From: Petunia secreta
Taxonomy: Eukaryota; Streptophyta; Magnoliopsida; Solanales; Solanaceae
Direction: 5' to 3'
Assembly (NCBI GenBank): GCA_029990175.1
Contig: JARKIP010000010.1
Location: forward strand, 44,510,001-44,574,000
Length of the DNA: 64,000 nucleotides
A program made the position numbers and the translations under genes. Of this stretch, positions 55,829-64,000 are shown piece by piece (the first letter of the stretch is position 1; every line of letters begins with the position of its first letter). The notes below the pieces were generated by a model. That model was not told where the DNA came from, ran no database searches, and worked only from the letters and a program-made list of their open reading frames with translations.

Positions 55829-57715
55829 ATTGGTATCAGAGCCTAGGTGTAGTGTCCTGATAAGTCATGAACAGTGCCTAATAGACAACCTGTTGATCAG
55901 TACGGAGACCTCTGTACTTATCTACGAGGGGCTATGTGGCATTTAGTGAAAATTTCCCTTCTTTCATTCCTTATCTCGTGCGTTGAGTTTGAAAGCGAAG
56001 GACTAAATTTTTCTAATGTTCGTTCTCACTATGGCGAAGGTTTGTTGTACTAGCAAGACTTTGACATATTTGGAAGCATCATAATGAAGGCAAGAAATTT
56101 TATATGTCAAATGCAATGTTCGTATACTCAAAATGGAGATTATGATTTTAGATTGCTTTGACTTTAATAAATCAATAGGGGCATAAAGGAATAGTTTTCA
56201 CTATATCGCGGTTTGATAAGTTTCGTCAAGATTATTTGTGCATTATAGGGATTTTATAATTTAGAGCATTACTCGTCGGAATGAAGCTGCAAAGGAAATT
56301 TCTGTTGATAGCGGTATAAAATTGGGCTCTTTCAAGTTTATAAATTGCATATGTGAGGTTTTTGGATTTAGAAATGTGAAAGGGAAGCCAGTAGGCCCAT
56401 ATAAAGTATTTGGTGTGGTGGTTATCAAAGTAGTTTGTAAAAAGGAAAGTTACATCACCAGAATTCTCTGATCTAGGCATGGGATAGTGTTTGTTTAAGA
56501 CTTAAACAAAAATTTGCTGATTTCCTTTCCATTGATGATGAGTTCATCGAAAGTTTCAAATTTAAGCGATGTGCTACGACTCTTGAGGGATATATTGTTT
56601 CATCCTTTGGTTTATGTCCGTGTCTCTTAGTAGTTGTTGTGCTATGTACAACTTGAGTTTGGAGAGCTTGACGAGACATTGATAGTATAATAGCAAGGTT
56701 GTACAAGGTCAGAGTGTAGTTTCCTTGCACAAGTTATCGATGGTTTTTCGGCATCGAGTAGAAGAGCCTATAGTAGGTAACTAAGTTGAACTAGACTTGT
56801 GCGGATGTGATCGTTATCTTTGGACCGAGTTTCTTTGGTTTCGATATATCTCCATTCTTTTCTATATGTGCTGGTGTGAAATTGTGTGCACCTTGGTAAT
56901 CTTTGGACACTTATTAGAGGTTGTTGGATATGGAACGGGTTTTGACCGGCATGTATAGTCTTAGCTTAGGGATTGGATGCTTTTATTGGTTCATTTCTTC
57001 TTGATATGGTTGTCCTTCTATTTTTAGCAGGACCGGTATTGAATGTCCATATTCTATCAAATGTTACGAGAATCGGTTGGAAAATGGGCATAAAATGTTT
57101 GGCATATCTTGTGTTAGGTTGGGTATCTGATATTGAGCAATGTTTATTGATTCAGTTCTGGTTGTGTTTTCTTGAGGACGTCGTGAGTATTCTCCTAGTA
57201 GAGAAAGTGATTTAAGTATCATATCCATGTGGAGATGGTTTATGGCATTTGTTATAGCTTGATTGTGTTTTTCTTTAAGATCCACTCAAGATCATGATAA
57301 CATTACTCGGAGATTCGATAGTTGGATATCCTAAGTATGTTTTTTAGGACTCCGAAGGATAATACGAGTTTCTAGTATATCTTTTCAGGTTGCAAATGCT
57401 CGAGTTATTTTCGTGGGTCTGATTTATTATGTTTTAAGCAGTTCTTGGGTTCTTTTTCTGAGTATAAGCAATAATGACATCTCGTTATGTCTTGTAAAGG
57501 TATCACAACTCGTTGCATGGTAATGTAGGTAGTTCGATGTTGACCACATTCTACTTCTATGTGGATTCTTAGTTCCTTGGGTTTTGGCAGATATATTGGC
57601 TTGTTAAGGAAGGGTTTAATTTTGATGGTTTTTGAAACATGGATTGAGCTCTCGAGATCTTAAGACTTATTATTCCTTGATTTTGAACACCTGCATGAAT
57701 TTGCTATTTGTTGAT
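55829..57715 (+). other. Gypsy 3 leader and unrecognisable gag region
   Basis: After the primer-binding site the leader (ATCTACGAGGGGCTATGTGG at about 55920) matches that of gypsy 2. No Gag capsid or zinc knuckle can be recognised in the following 1.7 kb in any frame. Short open frames at 56232-56730 and 56973-57215 have no known domain. Confidence 0.6.
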
Positions 57716-60545
57716 TCTATTCCTATAGTTTGTGAGTTTATTGACGTGTTTCCAAAGGTTTAGCCCCGTGTTCCTCCTAACAAACATATTATTTTGGCAT
57801 AGGTGTTGTTCTATTTATACAGCCTATCTCAATTCCTCCTTATCGTATGAATTCTACAGAGCTGAGAGAATTAAAAGAGCAATTGCAGGACTTACTTTGT
57901 AAAAGATTTATCAGACCAAGTATTTCACCTTGAGGAGCTCCAGTATTACTTGTTAAGAAGAAGGATTTCTCGATGCGAATGTGTATTGATTATAGGCAGC
58001 TGAAAAAGGTCATGATTATGAATCAGTCTATGTTGCCTCGTATTGGTGACTTATTTGATCAGTTACAGGGAGCTAAGTTCTTTTCTAGGATTGACCTGAG
58101 ATCCAGGTATCATCAATTGAAGTTTCCGGAAATTGACATCCCAAAGATGGCTTTGAGGACCTTTATGATTATTATGAGTTTTTTTTCTGGTTATGTCGTA
58201 TGGGCTTTTACGTAAGTGATGAACCAAGTGTTCAGGCCTTACTTGGATTTATTTGTCATCGTCTTTGTTGATGATATCTTTATTTATTCCCGTAGTCGAG
58301 AGGATCATGAGGAGCACTTGAGAGCGGTTGTACAGACACTCAGCAGTTGTGTTTCAAGTCTTCCAAATGTGAATTCTGGTTGGATTATGTGGCATTCTTG
58401 AGTCACATTGTGTCTAGTGAAGGAATTAAAGTTGATCCGAAGAAAATTGAGGCAGTTCAAAATTGGCCACGACCTACTTCTCCAACAGAGATACGTAGTT
58501 TCCTTGGCTTGGCAGGGTACTATCGGCGATTTGTTCAGGGGTTTTCTTCTATTGCAGCTCCGCTGACCCGTTTAACTCAGAAAGCTGTGCAGTTTCGATG
58601 GTCAGTTGAGTGTGAGGCGAGCTTTCAGAAGCTCAAATCCTTATTGACTACTGCTCCAGTTTTGACTCTTCCTACTGGTTCAGGTGGGTTTGTAGTATAT
58701 TCGTATCGGTTTGGGGGTGTGTCTTAATGCAAAATGGCAGGGTGATTGCATATACATCGAGGCAGTTGAAGGTGAGTGAGAAGAACTACCCTACCCATAG
58801 CTTAGAGTTGGCAGCGGTTGTGTTTGCTTTGGAACTCTGGAGGTACTATCTTTATGGTGAGCCTTGTGAGATTTTCACTGATCACAAGAGCTTACAACAC
58901 CTATTTAATAAGAAGGATTTAAATAGCAGGCAGCGTAGATGGCTCGAGTTGATCAAGGATTATGATCTTACCATTCGTTATCACTCGGGAAAGGCCAATA
59001 TTGTAGCTGATGCATTGAGCCGGAAGTCTATGGGTAGTCTTGCGTATTTAGATGCTGATATGAGGCCCTTGGCGATTGATTTGCAGTCTTTGACTAACCA
59101 GAGGGTTAGAGTATTCAACCCAGTGCCTGACAGAGTATTTGCTTGTATGATGTCCCAGTCCTCTCTAGCCAATCAGATCAAGGAGAGGCAGTATGAGGAT
59201 CCTTATTTGCTAGAGTTGCGAGATACGGCCCTAAGTGGGGGAGCGTCAGAGTTTACAGTTGGTGATGATGGTGTCCTTAGTCTCAACGGTCGTTTGTGTG
59301 TTCCTAATGTTGATGACTTGAGGCGGTTGGTATTGGATGAGGCACACAGCTCGCGATATTCCATTCATCCCTGTACCACTAAGATGTATCATAACCTTCA
59401 TGAGTTATAATGGTGGAAGAGAATTAAGAAGGATGTTGTTTAGCACGTGTCTCGATGCTCAAACTGTCAGCAGGTCAAGTACGAGCATAGAAGACCCGCA
59501 TGTTTATCCCAGGCATTACATATTCTGAGTGGAAGTAGGAGATGATCACTATGGACATTGTTGTTGGTTTGCCTAGGACTTTGAGATATCATGACTCGGT
59601 TTTGGTGGTGGTTGATAGACTTACCAAGTCTGCTCACTTTATTGCAGTAAAGACTATATATTCAGTAAAGAAGTTGGCTCTGATTTTTATTGAGCATATT
59701 ATCCGATTGCATGGTACTCCACTTTCTATTATTTCTGATAGAGGCTCTCAGTTCACAGCACAGTTTTGCAGTCATTTCAACGAGAGTTAGGGACTAAGGT
59801 TTAGCTTAGTACTGCATTTCACCCACAGAAGGATGGCCAGTCGGAGCGGACTATTCATATATTGGAGGATATGCTGAGAGCTTGTGCGCTGGACTTTGAT
59901 GGTCATTGGGATGACCATTTACCCCTAGTATAATTCGCTTATAATAATAGCTACCAGTCTTCTATTCAAATGGCACCGTTTGAGGCTTTGTACAGACGTA
60001 GGTGTCGCTCTCCAGTGGGATGGTTTGAGTCTGGTGAGGTGATTGCTTTGGGTCCAGATTATGTACAATAAACTTTAGATAGGGTCCGGATTATTCAGGA
60101 TCGCTTGCGGACTGCTCAGAGTAGGCAAATATTATATGCAAACCGGAGGACCTGGGACTTGGTGTTTATGGAGGGTGATTTGGTTTACTTAAAGGTGTCA
60201 CCGATGCGAGGTGTGATGAGATTCTGGAAGAAAGGCAAGTTGATCCCTCGTTTCATTGGCCCATTTTAGATTGTTCAGCGTATTGGTAATGTTGCTTATA
60301 AGCTTGCCTTACTAGATTCGATGGCGGTTCGTCCAGTTTTTTATATTTCTATGCTTCGGAAGTGTGTTCGGCCTACTCACATTATGAGGAGGTTCCTGTT
60401 GCTATAGTGGAAAGGGATACTCGTAAGTTGAGATAAAAAGAAATTTCCCTAGTAAAGGTGCAGTGGCGAAACCGTCCACGTGATGAGGCTGCTTGGGAGA
60501 TCAAGATGAGTATGCGTGAGAAATATCCGTACTTGTTGGAGACAA
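57716..60545 (+). pseudogene. Gypsy 3 pol, decayed
   Basis: Reverse transcriptase remnants from 57835 (ELRELKEQLQDLLCKRFIRP), RIDLRSRYHQ with catalytic Asp kept, and VFVDDIFIYSRSRED at 58259-58303. RNase H at 58727-58900 (NGRVIAYTSRQLK; EIFTDHKSLQ). Integrase pieces to 59790 (AHSSRYSIHP; CSNCQQVKYEH; IISDRGSQFTAQF) and a chromodomain-like end at 60450-60545 (VQWRNRPRDEAAWEI). Many in-frame stops and frameshifts (for example 57935, 58216, 58380, 58720, 59410, 59790, 59932, 60070, 60269). It cannot encode its own enzymes. Confidence 0.9.
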
Positions 60546-60716
60546 CAGGTATGTGTCATGACACTTGCTAGTTGAAATTTTCTTACGCCTTTTGTCTATT
60601 ACCTCTTGATGCGAAAAGAGGTGCGAATAAAGCCCCTTCAGAGTCGGTCAGTGATAGTCATCTCGGCAGGCTACAAGTATCGTTCGAGGACGAACGAGAG
60701 TTTAAGTGGGGGAGAA

Positions 60717-62777
60717 TGTAATGACCCGATATTTTACAAGTATTATTTTTCCTAGTTATTCCATTAGTTTCGATATATTTATTTTAATCATTATTATTAT
60801 AGAATAATTATTTATATAAATTATGAGTGGGAAGAAGGACTAGAGACATAATTAGGAGTAATTATTGGACTAATTGGATATTATTTTTATTAGTTGTACT
60901 GAAGTGAAAATATAAAAATATAATAGTGTAGAAGTGGGTAAGCCGTGTTTTAACTGCTTTCATACTTTAAAGTACATATATTAGGTTTTAAAGTAGAAGC
61001 TAATTAGGAGAAGTCTATTTCGGCTGAAACCTTTGCAAAAGTGACTTACGAATTCCATAAAAAACAGTTCAATAGCAGCTGCATAAGGGTTGCGTCGTTA
61101 CTGAGTTTTCCAAGAAGCAGTTCGTGCAATTTTGTGCTCAGGTAAAGAGTTCTTTACTTTGGTCCACATAGAATTGAGTTGTCCAAAATATTTTCTCATA
61201 TAGTAATGTAAATTGATAAGATAGACATTATAAAACAATGATTAATGATGATGTAATTATGATGTCATAGTATTAAAGTTTGATATTACAAATTATTTGG
61301 GTGCAGCAATTATTTCATTCTTCTTCAAGGGTTAGTGTTAACCCATAGCCATTTGGTGTTACTTGTGGCGTCGTGCAGTAAGGCGCTAAGGCAATTAAAT
61401 TGCCAAGTGGATTCAGATATCGTTATAATGAAATATATTTTAATTTAGTTAGTGAATGGAGCTACTGTGTTGGTTACTTGAAGCAGTTTACTGAGTATTG
61501 AAATTGAAAACATAACTTCCTAATTGTATTATCTTTAAACTAGAATTTGACATAATCACATGTATGGTTTGGTATTTGAGATGTAGCAAATAAGTACTTA
61601 ACTCTAAATTATGTACTTAGTGAACGTAAGTTATTTGAGGTTCGAGAACAATTAAAGACACGAGAATTTGAATCAATATAATATATTAATTATGTCTTCC
61701 GTCCTTTTAATTAGAGCGAGACCGTTTGGAGAAGATTCAGCAGGGGAAAATGATTGTTGAGTAGTGGTTTACTTCTTCGGACAGAGGTAGGTGGTTCTAT
61801 CCCTTTCTTTGGTGGAATTTATCCACGCGGGATATTGTACATACGTTCTTTGTATGTGCACTGCCCTAGGTGTAACCTTTTACACCTTTTCGTTGTGTTT
61901 AAATATTTACTTGGAATATGTGTTGTTTTTTCTGGATTGTGTTTACTCCTGGTTGTTGTTTAAAGTATTGCAAGTTATGTGTATGTTTGACATGAAAATT
62001 TATGATTACTTTGATATGTCGGAGTTGGTCCAATTGATAACATTTCGGAGTTTGTCCATTTGATAGCCTCGGAGTTGGTCCACTATCTATTTTAGAATTG
62101 GTACATTTGATAGCCTCGGAGTTGGTCCACTATCACATGTTTTTGGAGTTAGCCCACATATTCTGCTGGTTTATTAATTGGGTTTAATTGTTGGTTCTTG
62201 AATGAGATTTATTGATGTTGAATGGTGTGATTGGATGGACTATTTAAATAGCGAATTATAACATGTTTCCGTTTTTTCTCCCTCCTCTATTATGTTAATT
62301 TATTGCTTAGACTAGTTTCCTGTCTTTCATAGGAACTAGTCTACCCACCTACAAAGTCCTTTTGACTTACGTTATTTTCTTTATTGTTTCTTATTATATG
62401 TTCGGGCAGATACGGTTCCGAGTACCAGCGAGCTCCGTGGCCTGAGTTGAAGATTTTCCTATTGATCAGTAGTGAGCCAACCATCCTCATTCCGCGGTGG
62501 CGCACCTTTCTATTATTTCATTCCTGTCATTCATTGTTTCAGATATTCGGGATATTTTATTCAGCATTTATCTTATAGATGTTCATGGCTTATGGTAGAG
62601 GACTAGACATTTCGTTTGCACTATGGGATATTCTGCGTATTTCAGTAATAAAAGTCACAACTTGAATTTTATTATATTATTTTTTAAATATTATTGAGGT
62701 TAATTATTACATAGCGAGTCGCCCGATGGGATTTGTTCGGGTGCCCTCACGACCATCCAGGATTTTGGGTCGTGACA
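60717..62777 (+). repeat. Gypsy 3 right LTR
   Basis: 2061 bp; matches the left LTR closely, with a 5-bp deletion near 62719 (GCGAGTCGCCCG against GCGAGTGGGTTCGCCCG). Confidence 0.9.
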
Positions 62778-62782
62778 GTAAC

Positions 62783-63515
62783 ATAATTTTAAATGTTTGA
62801 CATTTTAGGATGGTTGACTCAACATTGTGTCGGATGTTAAAACATTGTAATAATGTTTCAACATAACATAGGATGTTTACACTTGTAAACATATGTTTAA
62901 ACATATTTCAAGATGTTTCTCATATGGAAGGATGTTTTGCACATAACATATGATGTTGAAACATTCACTAAAATCTTTAATATTTTGGGATGGTTGTGTT
63001 AATATGATGTTTGATGTGCAAACATTGTTTGCATTGTCCCAACATAACAAAAGGTGTTTACACATATCAAAACATGTTGCAACATGTCAACGGATGTTGT
63101 GCATATGCAGCGTATTGCGCACATTAAATATAATATTTAAACATAACTATAAATGTTTAAAATTATTGGATTATTTGAGTCAGTCTCGTATCAAATGTTC
63201 AAACATTTGTGTTGATGTTTAAAAATTTGCAGAAAAGTGTAAATATTACGTGAAATGTTTGAATAATTGACGATGTTTAGACATATAATGTTGTGTTTTT
63301 ATCTTTTGAGTAAAAGAGACAATTTAATTACTACCTATGTATATAGATAAAATGATTGTCCTAAACAAACATTACAAATTAAAATACGGGCCGCATAGAC
63401 CATTATCTTAAACAAACAAACAAATTAAAATGATTGTCTCAAACAAAGACACCAAATAAAGCCTTGTCTTAAACTGAAAAAAACATCACTTATTCTTTCA
63501 TTCATAATTGATAAT
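62783..63515. repeat. GTTTAAAC-rich stretch of the large MULE, right of gypsy 3
   Basis: Continues the texture seen before gypsy 3, with many ATGTTTAAACAT-like and ATGTTGAAACATTC-like motifs to about 63290. The last 200 bases carry repeated AAACAAAC runs. No coding sequence. Confidence 0.75.
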
Positions 63516-63520
63516 CTTGT

Positions 63521-63916
63521 AACAGTTGGGCAGGTAGTTTTCTTATGGCCAACTCTTTTAAAAATACCACATCAATTCTTCCTCAAGAAAAATCGTTCCC
63601 CAATTGTTGGAATCCTCTTTATCGTTCTTCTTCCACGCTTGAGCTTCATGTAAGGGAAGGGAATTTTCCTCTCAACCAGTTTAGTAGGACAATCCTACCA
63701 AAATTCTTCATCTGGGACTGCATTGATAGTTTCTGCATCGGCAAGCAAGTACGAATCAACATAATAATACAGAGAAGTGTAATCATAGATTCTTCTCCCA
63801 AAATCTGCACCAAACTTCATTCGAATTGTTGTTATAGCATGTCGATAAGGTATTTTGTCAAAATCAAACTGCCTACAGGTACAAGTCCTGTCGTATAGAT
63901 CCACAGTAGTAGTCAC
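63521..63916 (-). pseudogene. mudrA-type transposase, C-terminal SWIM and zinc-knuckle part
   Basis: On minus, 63916-63695 encodes VDLYDRTCTCRQFDFDKIPY followed by RHAITTI, then YDYTSLYYYVDSYLLADAET and VPDEEFW: the SWIM zinc finger (CxCx(n)CxH) of Mutator transposases and the segment after it. The third Cys is Tyr (KIPYRHA for IPC.HA). After a stop and frame change, 63685-63521 encodes GRRTIKRIPTIGE and CGIFKRVGHKKTTC, the terminal zinc knuckle with one Cys lost (F). A poly-G run on minus at about 63945-63926 lies just upstream. The DDE catalytic core would be outside the window. Confidence 0.85.
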
Positions 63917-63925
63917 ATCAGTTGT

Positions 63926-63945
63926 CCCCCTCCCCCCCCCCCCCC
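63926..63945. repeat. Poly-C tract
   Basis: C-run interrupted by a single T or two, immediately upstream (minus) of the SWIM segment of the Mutator transposase remnant. A second C-run of the same kind is at about 13775-13790. Confidence 0.9.
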
Positions 63946-64000
63946 TCCCGAGAGATCTTGAATTCGTGGGTATCCTTTTGATTGACCAGAAGCTTGTTTC

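Larger units (their letters stand above)
53763..62777 (+). mobile_element. Ty3/gypsy element 3, young LTRs but decayed interior
   Basis: Left LTR 53763-55828, right LTR 60717-62777, each about 2.06 kb, TGTAATGACC...GTGACA, target duplication GTAAC at 53758-53762 and 62778-62782. Primer-binding site TTGGTATCAGAGCC at about 55830; polypurine tract AAGTGGGGGAGAA at 60704-60716. By eye the LTRs differ at about 15 substitutions and one 5-bp deletion, under 1 percent. The pol region is broken at many points and gag is not recognisable. Related to gypsy 2 (Tekay-like). Confidence 0.9.
47600..64000. mobile_element. Large Mutator-like element carrying a DUF1985/Ulp1-type gene (Kaonashi-like), incomplete
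   Basis: A decayed plus-strand gene with a DUF1985 region and possible Ulp1-like C terminus (48554-51960) faces a minus-strand mudrA-type transposase end (63521-63916). This tail-to-tail pair is known from MULEs that carry Ulp1-type protease genes. Gypsy 3 (53763-62777) is nested between. The non-coding parts share the GTTTAAAC-rich texture. The right end is beyond the window; the left end is a guess, as no TIR was found. Confidence 0.55.

Noticed and set aside
63545..63898. 117-aa plus frame near the right edge
   Set aside because: Antisense of the Mutator transposase SWIM/zinc-knuckle remnant, which has clear family motifs on minus.

Overview
This is plant nuclear DNA, most likely from the nightshade family (Solanaceae). 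The reasons are a spliced dicot-type host gene with large introns, nested Ty3/gypsy, Mutator-like and PIF/Harbinger elements, an RTE retroposon tail of the kind common in Solanaceae, and a block of scrambled chloroplast DNA. The genus is not decided by the sequence. Only one ordinary host gene is recognisable; almost everything else is mobile DNA, much of it nested.

Layout. 1-2144: no convincing gene. 2145-10707 (minus): a four-exon RNase III-like gene (RTL2 type, 355 aa) with one RNase III domain and two double-stranded-RNA-binding domains; all splice junctions can be read. Its introns hold a Mutator-type terminal-inverted-repeat (TIR) element with an internal tandem duplication and a nested Tourist-like MITE (intron 3), an RTE 3' tail (intron 2), a longer RTE pseudogene and a tandem repeat (intron 1). 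11406-12551: a MULE-type TIR element with a 9-bp target duplication. 13467-20452: another MULE-type element, 9-bp target duplication, split by an intact, very young chromodomain Ty3/gypsy element (14359-20047; one mismatch between its 548-bp LTRs) whose LTRs carry perfect heat-shock-element arrays upstream of the TATA box.

22.6-29.8 kb: a nuclear plastid insertion made of many short shuffled pieces (ycf1, ycf2, accD, rpl16, ndhI, psbC, rbcL, 23S rRNA and several tRNAs). 30933-43180 (minus): a PIF/Harbinger transposase pseudogene. Near its 3' end it is split by a solo LTR (30994-41863, target duplication TCCAC), which is itself split by a Tekay-like gypsy element (31856-41403, target duplication AGCGG) with a long pol ORF but a Gly in place of the first catalytic Asp of reverse transcriptase. 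44373-45550: a third MULE-type TIR element of the same family as the two above.

About 47.6 kb to the right edge: a large Mutator-like element carrying a decayed DUF1985/Ulp1-type gene on plus and the C-terminal end of a mudrA-type transposase on minus. It resembles the Ulp1-carrying (Kaonashi-type) MULEs. Its non-coding parts are unusually rich in the palindrome GTTTAAAC. A third gypsy element (53763-62777, target duplication GTAAC) is nested in it; its LTRs are only slightly diverged but its coding region is badly decayed, which suggests a non-autonomous copy mobilised by other elements.

How the parts relate: the target duplications give a clear order of insertion (Harbinger, then solo-LTR parent, then gypsy 2; MULE, then gypsy 1; large MULE, then gypsy 3). 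The host gene has kept its reading frame despite repeated insertion into its introns.
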